DNA of 64,000 nt, taken from Coccinella septempunctata. Lineage: Eukaryota; Arthropoda; Insecta; Coleoptera; Coccinellidae. Made by a program: the position numbers and the translations under genes. The stretch spans positions 2,604,001 to 2,668,000 of the forward strand of contig NC_058192.1 of NCBI RefSeq assembly GCF_907165205.1, written 5' to 3'. The notes below the pieces were generated by a model, which did not search any database, had not been told where the DNA came from, and saw nothing but the letters and a program-made list of their open reading frames with translations. Positions 1-11,384 of this stretch are shown here, one piece after another (position 1 is the stretch's first letter; each line of letters opens with the position of its first letter).

Positions 1-44
1 AGATTGTTTTAAGGGATTACACTTTGTGACCATACGGTCTACTG

Positions 45-588
45 TACAGGGTGGGCAAAATTCGTTGTTTACTGAGGGGATCTCGAGAACTATAGCAGCT
101 AAAAGGAAAAGGATGACACATTCTCTAGCCCTTTTTACATGACTAATCCAAATCTGAAAACAGAATCGGCCTATCGTTTTGAGATTTCGAGTTATAAACA
201 AAAATTGAAATTTTTACAATTTCGAAAAATTCTCATAACTTTGTTGTCTTTGAAGTTACAGATCTGAAACTTGAACCTTCTCAGGCATTGTCATACGTAG
301 AATCTACTAACAAAGATTTTTTGCCAAATCAGAAATAACAAATTCAATAAAGGTCTGCATTTAGTGCCTGTAGAAGTTTCAAGTTTCAAATTTGTAATTT
401 CGAAGACAAAAAAGTTATGGGAACTTTACGTAACTGTCAAACTCAAAAACGCTGTATCGTAGGAGGCTGCGGTTCTCACCATTCTCTGTTTTTCCGAAAA
501 TGAGTTCGTAAATCTGTCATCTGTTTTCTTCTAGCTGCTAAAGTTCTCGAGATCCTCTCAGTGGACAACGAATTTCGCCCACCCTGTA
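45..588. mobile_element. Palindromic TIR element (MITE-like), TA-flanked
   Basis: The two ends are inverted copies for about 75 bp, starting TACAGGGTGGGCAAAATTCG at 45 and ending with its near-complement at 588. The inner parts are also inverted: the segment around 225-285 (ctcataactttgttgtctt) faces the segment around 375-420 (gaagacaaaaaagttatgg). The whole unit therefore folds into one long hairpin. A TA lies at each outer edge, which fits a TA target duplication of the Tc1/mariner type. There is no coding capacity. The superfamily is inferred from the TA and the ACAGGGTG tip only. Confidence 0.75.
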
Positions 589-1225
589 TCCAAGTTTCAG
601 GATCTTTCTTAAGGTATTTTTTGCCTTGTTTATAAATGACGAGGCTTCCTGTGATGATGATCCAGAGTTTGTTTCTACTCCCCACAGAATAACGATCGTC
701 ACTTTTTGCTTAACCGATTTTGATTAGGTTCTTCCTGAGGTTTTTTGAATGGAATCCAGAAATGTGCTGCCTATACTTTTACTGTGCACTGTAACTTTAT
801 AGTTTATTGTGCTAACCATCAAAACTGACTACTGCGTCATCTACAGCTAGCTCTCCAGCTCCAGATGAGTCTCTAATATCTGGGAAGGGCTCAAGAATAA
901 GAAGGTAAATCATCACTCCTTCTACAGTTCCTTTTACTGATCTCAAGCTCCATTGTTGGGAATGGTCTCATAGCTCCAATGCACACACAGGCAAGCATAC
1001 ATATCTCTTGCTAACTATTGGCCTGCTTTAGCAATCTAGACCACTCACCATTGGTGATTGTTGATCTCACAATCATGACGTACATACATCGTAGAAGAGC
1101 CTTGAAAGATTCTACCAGAATGTTTTTCTTCCGGTGGCCTTTTCTCTTGAAATCCTTCTTGTAAGGTTTTCCAATACCTAGGAAGAGTGCAAGTTTTGTA
1201 TGGCAGGAATTTTTCCTCAATAATA
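589..1225. other. Unassigned intergenic stretch
   Basis: I see no gene, RNA or repeat structure here that can be supported. The short open frames lack recognisable motifs. Confidence 0.5.
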
Positions 1226-1907
1226 TACCGGGTGAGCCTTTGACAAAATAATTAAGCAGTACATTCTTGAAGTCAAAAGAAACACTTTTTTCTTTTACCA
1301 TTTTTCCGAAGTTCAAGAGGTCTTGCTGTTGGAAAACTGTAAAAAAATGTTCTCACAAACGGTTTTATCGAATGAAATGAATTTCGGAATATAGTTTTTC
1401 ATTTATTTGATGAATGTTTTTCGAACACGATATATCACCCACGTCCTGCAGTTTTCTCATTATGACCATTAGGTACGTACCATAAAAATACCAAAAATTC
1501 AAAAAACCCAACTCTTGACTCTAAATTGGACGCTAGATCTAATGAATTTTTGATCGTTTTCTGAAATTAAATAATTTTTCATATTTTCTCGTATAATGCT
1601 AATGCGTCGTTTTGGAGTAATTTGATTTTCAAAAATCAAGAAGTAGGTATCTATGAATGTTTGAAAAATTGGGTATTTTGGTTGAATACAATAACTCTGT
1701 TTAAAAGATCTACAGCTGTGTAGTGTCACAGATTCAGCTAGTTATTCTGACGGTAATTTTGTTGGTGGCACAGTTCATTATAAAAACTTAATAAGGCTAT
1801 CTTTTTTATCAGGCCGAATTCGAAGGAAAGAAATAGGTAAAAAGTGTGTCTTTTGACCCTAAGAATCTAAAGAAAATATTTGTACGAGTCAAAGACACAG
1901 CCTTTCA
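1226..1907. mobile_element. TACAGGGTGAG-family non-autonomous TIR element, diverged copy
   Basis: The left end (taccgggtgagcctttgac) and the right end (gtacgagtcaaagacacag) are degenerate inverted copies. The interior shares long segments with 61233-61887, including 'cgataaaaccg' and 'catttatttgatgaat', and the tract beside each end matches 41667-41982. It has no coding potential. This copy is more decayed than the one at 61233. Confidence 0.65.
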
Positions 1908-3094
1908 AAAAATCTTCGTTTTCCACGTCAAATTCTCCGTTTTATAAATTTTTTAAACCATTCATGACAGTTTTCTTCACTTGAGACTTCCGTATGGTGA
2001 ACCTCAGCAGAGCGGAAACATTTCATATTGTTACTGGGTAGAAAATGTTTCAAGATGTACTCTTTATGTAGAATTGTATGACATGTGTCACATAAATGTG
2101 AATAAAACCGAAAATGTTCAGAGGGAATGTTATGTCTTCATATTTTTTTGTACCCCACTTGGTTTTTTCGATCGTTTTTCGTTTCCTTTCTCAAACAACT
2201 TTCACTACGAGCTCTAATAATGGAAACTGGATCGAAAATGTTGCAAAATGGACTCTTAATGTAGAATCGAGTAGAAACATGAAGATTGGAGAAGCAGCTG
2301 TAAAAAAAAACGATCAGAATAAAACCGAAAATGTTATATCTTCATAATTTTCTGTACCCCACTTGGTTTTTTCGATCTTTCGGCTGTATTACCAGCCACA
2401 TTCATCCAACCCTCGCACACACGCGCGAAAGCAATCACAGAAGTATTTAATTCCCGAAATCCAATTCGAAATTTCCATATCCGGCAATTTAATCGAATCC
2501 TGTCGGCACAAAGCCCTCTATCGAACGGTCGGGGTCAAAAGTTGGTCATTTCGATGCCCGGGAAAAAATCGAATCACCGCTAAATCCCCATCAAAATGCG
2601 CGAAAAGTTGGGTCGTTAAATTGATAATTCCAAATGCGGTCATAATTGAATTTTGACTTCGGCGCGCGGATCGCCGGGCCTAAATCAATTTCTAACTCGA
2701 TTAATGCCAGTGTTGTATGGCACTGTTATTATTGGATTATAATTATTGCCGAAAATTCGGGGGTGAGGCGGCGTCCTGCGGAATTCACGGAGACATTCCT
2801 GCTCCGGCTTGTTATTTGTTCGGTATCGAAAGAAATCTCATGAATAAATTGCGAAAACGGCATACCCGATATTGTTCCATATTTCGCCATAACTTCCTAC
2901 ATAAATTTCGTATCGATTTCGCTGGAATTGGTTCAGGAATTGATGTTTCATTTATCTTTTATTCGGTAATTTCGTCTTCTTATCACTAGGTATTTGGATT
3001 GGAGGGTTTTTCAATGTTCTATTATTCGTGTTCAGGTCTGGAGTTGTTAAAACCATCGTGGAAATCTAGAAAAACTGTATTTCAATCTCTGAAA
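1908..3094. other. Unassigned stretch containing an imperfect tandem duplication
   Basis: Segments near 2032-2173 and 2229-2378 are diverged direct copies about 193-204 bp apart. They share 'aataaaaccgaaaatgtt' and 'taccccacttggttttttcg'. The rest, 2390-3094, is unassigned and includes a somewhat GC-richer patch at 2520-2800 with no recognisable product. Confidence 0.5.
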
Positions 3095-3190
3095 TTGAAT
3101 GGCAGGACCGTTCCTAGAGGGGGTGCAGCGCGTGCCCTCAGAGGGGGTGGCAACCCACGGTCCCGTTTCGTGAAATAGTACAAAATATAT

Positions 3191-4057
3191 CGACCCGGGT
3201 CATTTCATTGACTAATTCGAGGTCGTAGATTACAAATATGCCATTAGATTTTTGGTGGGATTAGTATTTTAGGAAATAAATCACTTTTAGTGGAAAATTT
3301 CGAAAAAATTGGTCAACTTTGAGGAACTGTAGCAACCAGAAAAAAAAAATTAGACATATGCTGATTTTTTTGATGATAGATAAATCTTTTGCAAATACAA
3401 AATTCTAATCTTCATTCCTCTGTCGCGAACAATTTAGATTTTATGATTTTTTCCGCGAAGGTCCAAATTTAACAATTTTTTATCGACCATAACTCGAAAA
3501 ATAAATTTAAAAAAAAATATCTGTTTTCATATTCGTGTTCTACGGCCTCAAATTAGTGTACAGTATGAATTTGGTTTCGATCGGAGACAAAAAATATTTT
3601 TCCAAAAATCGCAAATTTTTCCATACATATGTATGGAAAATTCGAAAATTTTTCGATCTTCCCGATTTCCACCAAAACTGTTGTATTCACTAAATCGAGG
3701 GCGTAGATCACGAATTTACAAACAGAATTTTGCTTAAAAGATTAGTTTTCAAGTTATAGTCGATGGAAAATTCGAAATTTTGGACCTTCGCGGAAAAAAT
3801 CATAGAATCTAAACTGTTCGCGGTAGGAGAAAAAAAATGTTTGTTTTCATTCGCGAAGGATCAGTCTATCACCGAAAAAATCAGCATGTGTCAATTGCCT
3901 CTTTTCTGGCTGCTACAGCTCCTCAAAGTTGACCAATTTTTTCAAAATTTTTCACTAAAAATTATTTATTTCCTAAAAAACTAATCCTAGGAAAAATCTC
4001 ATTGCTCATTCGTTATCTACGACCTCGAATCAGTCAAAAAAATGACCCTGGTCGTTT
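3191..4057. repeat. Foldback unit 1 (long inverted repeat)
   Basis: The left arm begins cgacccgggtcattt and the right arm ends aaaatgaccctggtcg. Matching inner blocks face each other, for example 'aaataaatcac...ggtcaactttgagga' (about 3278-3327) against 'tcctcaaagttgacc...atttatttcc' (about 3918-3973). The centre is the perfect palindrome ccatacatatgtatgg near 3621-3636. Arms are about 400 bp. A close copy lies at 49302-50312. It has no coding capacity. Confidence 0.75.
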
Positions 4058-4711
4058 CTAATTCGAAAAATAAAAAAAATTCGAATATGCAATTAGATTT
4101 TTTCCGCGAAGGTCAAAATTTCCCAATTTGTCATCAACCATAACTTGAAAAATAAATTTTTAAAAAAATATCTGTTTGCATATTCGTGTTCTACGCCCTC
4201 GAATTAGTGTACAGTATGAATTTGGTTTCGATCGGAGACAAAAAATATTTTTAAAAAAATCGCAATTTTTCCATACATATGCATGGAAAAATTTGAAAAA
4301 TTTTCGATCTTCCCAATTTCCACCAAAACTGGAGTATTTACAAAATCGAGGGCGTAGATCACGAATATTCAAACAGAATTTTGCTGAAAGGATTAGTTTT
4401 CAAGTTATGGCAGATGGATAATTCGAAATTTTGTACCTTCGCGAAAAAAATCATAAAATTTGAACTGTTCGCGTAAAGTGAATTAATGTGAGATTTTTCC
4501 ATTTGCAAAGGATCAGTCTATCATCAAAAAAATCAGCATACGACCAGTGTCTTTTTTCTGGCTACTAGAGCTCCTCAAAGTTGACCAATTTTTTCGAAAT
4601 TTTTCACTGAAAAAGATTTATTTCCTAAAATACTAACCCTAAGAAAAATCCAATTGCATATTCGTAATCTTCGACCTCGAATTCTTCGAAAAAATGACCC
4701 GGGTCGATATA
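4058..4711. repeat. Foldback unit 2, left arm truncated
   Basis: This second unit enters directly at 'ccgcgaaggtc' (4105) without the outer left arm seen in unit 1. It passes the centre ccatacatatgcatgg near 4270-4285 and ends with a full right arm, aaaatgacccgggtcgatat. It is a direct neighbour of unit 1, so the pair looks like an unequal-exchange or nested duplication of one foldback sequence. Another piece of the arm (tatatcgacccgggtcattt) recurs at 4797. Confidence 0.65.
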
Positions 4712-5010
4712 GTTCGAAAAATAAAAAAAATTTGAATAATTTCGTCTGCTCCTTGTTTACCCGCTCTCCACCACCTAACAATTAAATTCATTCAGCTATA
4801 TCGACCCGGGTCATTTTACTGACTAATTCTAGGTCGTAGATCAGGAATAATCAATTAGATGTTTTGTGGGATCAGTATTTTGGGAAATAAATCAGTATGC
4901 AGTTTTTACTTTTCTGAGTATTTTCTTTACTTATATGTGTAGGCATAGGGGCGGCAAAATCATAAGCTGACGCGGGCAGATTTTACCCTAGGAACGGCCC
5001 TGCTGAAAGG

Positions 5011-7762
5011 ACTCGAAAACCTTCCTAGGTACTTTCTCCCTCGATTATATGGGACACCAGGTATACCCCGGAAAACTGGATGCACTCACCCACTCGACGA
5101 AATTTATAACCGGCCATAATTCAGATTAAATTAGGGAACAGTGTACTCGCTGAAGAATTTACGTCTGCAAATCTATATAAATTTCAGGCATGCATCATTT
5201 TATTTCTGTTCGATATAATGAGACGCTGAGAAAGGGAAGCCATTGATCAAGATCTAGCGGAAATATACTACACCATAAATTACGATCAGATCAGATATTA
5301 ATAATGGCTTTTGCAAATTCGTATTCCATTCCGATAATTAAAGCATGTATCATTAGAATGAATTCGACTGCGCGAATTTAGCAAGTAGCAAGAAGCTGCA
5401 TGAAATATTGCTCGGTCGGTGTAGTAACTTGGGCAGCAATCAGGTCCGTAGTGAAAGATTCTGTTGTTGTTGGACTCGAATAAAAGGAGGAGATGACCTT
5501 ATTCGCAGAAATTCATATGCAAATAGAAATCCCTTTTATTAATTAGTCTTAGGACTTAATTCTGTCCACTTATGTGAAACACACTCGATAAAATCGTGGA
5601 TATTTTCGACTCAATCACTGGTTCAACGATGCCGGTGGTAACTCAATGAAAACAAACGGGAAATCCGTTTTATTTATACGATTCAAACATATCTTATGTA
5701 CACAGTTAATATTTGGTCGTCACACAAATAGGTACGTGATAGACTCAATGACACTCGTGGCAAGGACAGAAATATACTGTCGCTGAAATAGACGTCCAGT
5801 TCCGCGTTGATAAACTGTGAAATTTCGAATCCGATCAACTTTGCGATCGGTGGTGAAATGCAGATCGGATTCCGTTTGAAAATCACACCTATGCATGTCG
5901 GAATGAACATTAAACCGACGTTCAATATGTGGGAAACTGTAGGGAATTGAATTTCATCGCTCCGCAATAATTATTGGATTCTCCGAACCAATTATATCGG
6001 ACGAATATAGAATGGTGAGATGGGGAGTCTGAATTGAGCTATTGGAGTTCCGAGATAACTTCATAACTATGGTAATTTGTACAAAAAAAAAAACAATTAT
6101 CTAAAATTGTGTCTCCTAGATCTTCTGAACAATAATTTCGTGGATGAATTAATTGTTTTACATTTCTTGTTGTCAAATGTGTGCATGCTAAACACATAAT
6201 ATCTCCAGTTTCAGCTCAAAATTGGGTAGAATCCGACAATAATCCTTTTATTACTTGATCGCGTAAGTTTTCTCTTGATTCTTTCTCGTAATTTCATTGA
6301 TTTATCGAGGAAATCTCAATGAACAGACAGATTCATTATCGTTTTTCCAGAAATATAGATTTGAATAGTGAATCCTTGAAGGTTCAGGTGTATCTACTTA
6401 TTTTCTTATGGTGGATTGCCATTTGAAGATATTTTGAAGTTATCACAGTTTCGCAAAATGGTGAATGCGCCAGTTACTATATACTCACCCTTTTCGCTTT
6501 TTCGCCAGGAAGAACATTCTTTAATTTCTTGATCCTTTCCAAAAAATGTATAACTAAAAGAATGACATACTTTACATGCCCGCATAAATATTCGAATAAT
6601 AGTCACGAAGAATTTCGACAATCAGAATGGAATTCGTGTAATCTCTTTAATGAAGGTTTGATTATTGATCATTAAAAAAATTTCCTGCTCTTCCTAGAGA
6701 AATTTGGTGTAGGTACGCTAAATCAACTCAGGCCATGGTCGGTGTAAGAGCTTGCTTTTTAGATGGAATGCTGTTGATAGTTGATAGATTTCAGGGTGGT
6801 TTCGAAGGAATTCATTGGGTGGCCGATTTTTTCTTGAGATGGGATACAAATTTCAAAATTATTTGATGAGAAATATAAAATTCAATACCCCTCTCATTTT
6901 TCCTTCCATTTTTGTTTTCATATTATTCTCATTTCGTCAACCACATTGGTAGAAAGATGAAGGTGAAGTTTTTGATTTTGTCATATGAAAAAGATATCCT
7001 TCAATAGGATAATTTCAGCTTATTCCTCACACAAATTCATTATCATTACCCTTAAAAAAGTAGACAGAGAGTTTTTTCTGAGGTTTTTATCTATGTACCT
7101 CGCACTAGAAACATCAATCTTGATTTTTAACGTACCACCCTAACCCCGAACTTCGATAAACCATTTTAAATCCCTTTTCCACATTCCCCGAATCAAACTT
7201 TCTGAACAAAATAGAAGAAAGCGACGCGCTCTATTCGAAAGTGTTATCTCGGAAGCAATTCAATCATCCGATGCAACATACTTTTCCCCGTTCCGAAATA
7301 GCAACATACGATAGAGAGAAATTTCATTTCGAATAACTTTGATAATGACATTAAATTGATTGCCTTTGCCAATCGATCCATACCCAACCTCCGCCACGTC
7401 CTTGTAGTTGAATAGTGAGCGTCGAAGGAATCGAACACTAGCCGTTGGACGTTTTTGTCCAGCTGGAAGCTTTATTAAATTTTCTCTCTTTCGACACTCC
7501 CTTCATTAAAAGGGGCGTGTGGGTATAGAAAAATGTTTGCACTACGACAAATTGGTTTGCGCTTTTTGTCGAGGTCGGAATTGGAGCTCATACGCTTTTT
7601 GCAGGCTTTCGTCCAGTGTGCATTGTCGTATCGTAATTGGTTATAATCGTCACTCAGATTAGCTCAACCCGAAAACAGAACTTAACACAGACTTAAATCC
7701 AAGAGATATGAGAGAAAATTCATATTGTATTTTCAAGGTAAATTGTGACATTATTCAGGTCG
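5011..7762. other. Unassigned AT-rich intergenic stretch
   Basis: No gene can be supported. The longest open frame (94 codons, minus, 5683-5967) has no recognisable motif and no convincing splice context. I see no repeat shared with the rest of the window. Confidence 0.5.
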
Positions 7763-7965
7763 TTATATTTATGGTTTCATCGATAGACTAATCATTTCAT
7801 AGACATAGAGACATATAGTCTATATGTCTATGAATCATTTAGATATTCATTTTTAGACTGTGGTTTCGTCACAGAACACATTAGTAGTTAGGATGTTCTG
7901 TGATGGAACCATAGTCTGATAATGAATATCTAAATGATTAGTCTATGGATGCAACCATAAATATA
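7763..7965. mobile_element. Hairpin (foldback) element hosting a 35-bp insertion
   Basis: The left arm (ttatatttatggtttcat...) and the right arm (...ataaatataa) are inverted copies about 75 bp long around a short loop (tagtagttagg, about 7882-7892). The left arm is interrupted by the 35-bp element at 7798-7832 plus a duplicated AATCATTT, while the right arm is uninterrupted. The outer boundary and target duplication of the hairpin itself are not clear. Confidence 0.7.
7798..7832. mobile_element. 35-bp minimal element: two TIRs joined head to head
   Basis: The 35 bases start CATAGACATAGAGACAT and end ATATGTCTATG. They are flanked by perfect 8-bp direct repeats AATCATTT (7790-7797 and 7833-7840). 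The first 17 bases equal the right TIR of the 244-bp element at 42714-42957 (read inward), and the complement of the last 15 equals its left TIR. The opposite arm of the host hairpin has one AATCATTT and no insert, so it records the empty site. This is an insertion or deletion remnant of a hAT- or P-type element (8-bp duplication). Confidence 0.75.
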
Positions 7966-8987
7966 ATGCAAGAAATATGAAAAAGGCGCTTGAATACTGT
8001 CAAAACTGACCTTGAAAACACCTCGTTTGGTATTTCTGAAAACACAATATAAATTAGAAGCCGGCGACATTCCAAGGATTATGAAATCCCTAAAGGAACC
8101 GAAAGGCACAAATATAATTTTAAAAAATACGTTTCCATTGCACGAGTGAAATCGTATTTACAAGGTTGGCAAACGTTTCGTCCATTGAAACTAATCTAGT
8201 TGAAGTTTTGTTTCGAATAGTATCTTTTATTTCAGAAATCATTCAAGCAATGCTCAGAATGAATCTCAGATGTACAGGTCGAACAGATTCTTGATGAAAA
8301 TGGTTTCATACTTGAGTCATATAGAATTTTAAACTCTCAAGCTTGGTAGGAATGAAAATACTACATCCCAAGGAGGTTATCTCTTATGGGTACCACTCTT
8401 CAAGTAAGCTTCTTATTCAAGCACAATTTTGGAGGTATTTGTGTACCTATTAGTCAAATAATCCCATTTACCACAACTCAGTCAGAAAAGCTGATACTAC
8501 AAAAACATTTTCAGATCTTTAGATTTATCATAACCTTTTTTATCTCTCTATGACAACTTCCAACTCCGAAAATAGCATCTTATTATTAGACGGTGAAGTA
8601 GAAAACCCACTTTATTCAGAATTCTGTCAGTAATATTGTGTGCTATAGATGTCAACCCTAGAAGTTCCGGATATAAAAGAGAAGCTCGACAAAGTGAACT
8701 TTTTCTGTCCCTAATGCATAGGTTATTACAAATGACCGGTTCAATCCAAACGGAATAACGATACGTCGCTCTTTATCGATCGACATTAGATGCCAACAAT
8801 GAATTAAAAATGCATTTGGGTGGAGCAAATTGCGAAATAATGAGATGACGATTCTAGACCAGTTTTTATGGGAGAATTCCCGACTAGGAATATATTCGAA
8901 ATTTACCATTCCATCGAACGTCAGTTGTATTCGACATGAACGTAGTTTCCTATGTTATATAGGGTATCCCACGCATCTTCCTCATTC
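7966..8987. other. Unassigned intergenic stretch
   Basis: No gene, RNA or repeat can be supported. Short open frames (for example 8658-8909, minus) lack motifs. Confidence 0.5.
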
Positions 8988-8989
8988 TA

Positions 8990-10499
8990 CACTGCGCAAA
9001 AAACTTAACGCACATTCTGAAAATCTCAATTTTAATTAAAGTTAACTCTACGTTGACTTTATAACTTATTTTTTATGTTCTCTCGGGAAGGTTTTGAACG
9101 AAACAAGACACATTAAATGGAAGAAAAATTCAGGATTTCACCGAATCTTATGTGAAAGAAGAGAAATGAACAATTTTCAAAATACTGAAATGCTGATAAG
9201 TGATTTAATACTTGGTATTTCCACCCCTTGCGTTAATTACAGCTCGGCAACGGCGGTTCATACTCAAAATGAGTGATCTTAAAATGTCCTGATCTAATCC
9301 TTCCCAGATTTCTCCGAGTTGGATTCCTGAGTCATTAAGAGTAGCTGGATGATTTTCTGAACTTCTCAGCCTTCTATTGAGGTTGTCCCGAACCTACTCA
9401 ATCGGATTGAGATCTGTACTTCTTGCTGGCAATTCCATTCGAGAGACTTCAGCCTCTTCAAGGTACTTCTGAACGATGCGCGCACGATGGGGTCTGGCAT
9501 TATCGTCCATAAAAATGAAATTTTCACCAATGTATGGGTCAAATGGCACTACATGCTCTTCAAGAATGTTCCTTATATACTTATCAGTATTCATAGCTCC
9601 ATTAGCAACGACCACTAGGTCTGTGCGAACAGTCAAAGATATTCCACCCCATACCATAATCGATTCTCCCCCGAAACCAGTAGTATTCAGGAAATTGCAC
9701 TGAGCATATCTTTCATGTGAACGTCTGTATACAAGGGAACGTCGATCACAATGGTAGAGGCAGAATCGAGACTCATCTGTGAGGAGAACTCTTTCCCAAT
9801 CGGCCTCTTCCCAATGGATATGTTCTCTCGCAAAATCCAAACGCGCCTTCGATGGGCTGGGCCTCTTGCCGCGACACGAGGCCTTAAATCATATTCTCTG
9901 AGGCGATTTCTTATTGTCTGAGTGCTAATTTGCACCTCATGAGTTTGCTCAAGCTGAATTTGAGGCTAGCGGTTGCAAACCGTTGTCTCAACGAAGAAAC
10001 TCTCAAGTAACGTTCTTGAATGGCAGTTGTTACCCGTGGTCTACCCTGTCCTGGTCTTCGGACATTCATACCTGTCTCCCTGAATCGCTGCAACATTCTG
10101 GACACACTTGTATGGGAAACTCCAAACCTTTCTGGAATTCTTGTTTATGTCCACCCTTCTTCTCGCAAAACTACCGCTTGGGCACATTCCTCTTGGGTCA
10201 AATTGCGTGTTTCGCGTTGCATAGCGATCGAGTGTAGAAAATCAAACGAAAGAAAAACTATTGATCACTAGAATTGATCGAGAACAACTGATTTTAGAAT
10301 GGAGCCAATACATTCAAAATCTGATAATATCATCTTTTTTTATTCCTGCTGGGAAAAAACATCTGTATTGAAGAAAACCGTCGAAAGTGGATAACATATG
10401 CATCCATAATTCTGATAAAAATAATTATCATTGAGAACACCTTCAGTTGTAGAATAAATTTGAGATTTCCATAATGTGCGTTAATTTTTTTGCGCAGTG
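8990..10499 (-). mobile_element. Tc1-like element, copy A
   Basis: The TIRs read CACTGCGCAAAAAACTTAA at the left and the matching complement (ttaatttttttgcgcagtg) at the right. TA duplications lie at 8988-8989 and 10500-10501. Length is about 1.51 kb, normal for a Tc1-like element. It holds a broken minus-strand transposase. Copies B (26049) and C (54469) are close relatives. Confidence 0.92.
9205..10222 (-). pseudogene. Tc1-like DD34E transposase, broken
   Basis: Read from 10222 downward, the product begins MQRETRNLTQEECAQAVV and has the N-terminal helix-turn-helix with RRPGQGRPRV. It then has the catalytic stretches LLTDESRF and MDDNARPHRA, and finally DLNPIE. In related copy C, 34 residues separate the second D from the E, which defines DD34E. 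Here the frame is lost by a stop in the HTH (near 10146), a small deletion around 9965 and a further deletion near 9858. The enzyme would cut and paste the element at TA sites; this copy cannot make it. Confidence 0.9.
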
Positions 10500-10501
10500 T
10501 A

Positions 10502-11254
10502 TATCGATAATGCAGTGAAAATTGAAGGCAGGAATTGCGCAAAACTAAAATCATTTGAATAATTACTTCTTGTTCGAACACAATGTCTCATTTCACTCAA
10601 TGAACCTAAATGCGGATTGCCATACCTAGTTGTGGACCTCAATCAAAACAACAACTCTCGAAATTGGAATATTTTCCTCATTCCCCACTTACATAACAAT
10701 CGGAGAGCAACGAAGGGAATGAATACGGCAGGTATTCGACATCCACTGTACCGGAATGAATATTTACAGGTTATTAAGGGCTTATCTTGGCATCTCTCGA
10801 GGTTAAAAATATGTAAATTCCACTTCATTGTGAGAAGAGCTCATTTGTGCCAAACGAATTCGTTATTAATGCAAATTTGGTTACACACTTTAATCTCTGC
10901 AATTTACATGACACAGTTTTCGTCTGTGATTTCGACTGCCGATAAGCGTTTTACATATTTAACAAAGCGTCCGTTGATATTGAAGGCACGTAACTGGTAA
11001 GGACTGCTGTTGAATTGTTTGGTGTGGTGTATTGTGTGGTGTTCGATGAATGCCTCCAGTGACATTAACAACTTCGAAAAGGAGACAGTGGAACAAGTTC
11101 TAGACACAGATAAACATACCCTCATCTTGTACCTAGGATACATGAAGTTTGTTGTTCGAGATCAGGTTTTTTCAATTCAAGTCCACAAAGAAGATTGAGC
11201 GAATAAGAAAAGACCAAATACTCCACTTGGTGAAGAACATCTCTCTCTAATGGA
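10502..11254. other. Unassigned stretch; possible extension of a decayed transposase
   Basis: Open frames such as 10617-11000 (plus, 127 codons) have no recognisable motif. The right part (from about 11100) may be the downstream, unrecognisable end of the transposase remnant at 11255-11382. Confidence 0.4.
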
Positions 11255-11382
11255 ATACAAGCTCTGTAGGCTGTAGCCTGCTGGAACCAGATGTCACCCA
11301 GATCGTGTTCAACAAATTTTTCCCAGTCAGGCTGTAAGGTTTCCAACATCCAAACGTAAGGCATGGAAGTTGCTGTGACGGT
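11255..11382 (-). pseudogene. Decayed Tc1/mariner-superfamily transposase fragment, part 2
   Basis: The minus strand reads VTVTATSMPYVWMLETL, then FVEHDLGDIWFQQ, then ATAYRA. The block D-x-W-F-Q-Q followed by (DG)AT(AH)RA is the second catalytic region of a large insect group of IS630-Tc1-mariner transposases. The expected aspartate-glycine after WFQQ is missing here. The upstream part of the same reading lies at 12303-12400, separated by the TIR element 11385-12300. The family identity rests on motif memory only. Confidence 0.5.
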
Positions 11383-11384
11383 TA

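Larger units (their letters stand above)
3103..5002. mobile_element. 1.9-kb element with hAT-like CAGGRCCGTTCCTAG termini
   Basis: The left terminus CAGGACCGTTCCTAG (3103) and the complement of the right terminus, CAGGGCCGTTCCTAGGGT (ending 5002), form TIRs. The outer flanks TTGAATGG (3095-3102) and CTGAAAGG (5003-5010) match at 6 of 8 bases, which fits a decayed 8-bp target duplication. A CAGGG tip with 8-bp duplication is typical of hAT elements. No transposase is encoded. The interior is two foldback units (see 3191-4057 and 4058-4711) plus a tail at 4797-4960 shared with 50220-50312. Confidence 0.6.

Noticed and set aside
9476..9703. Plus-strand frames over the Tc1-like elements (also 10020-10271, 26535-26762, 55423-55768).
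   Set aside because: They are antisense shadows of the minus-strand transposase and recur only because the element recurs.
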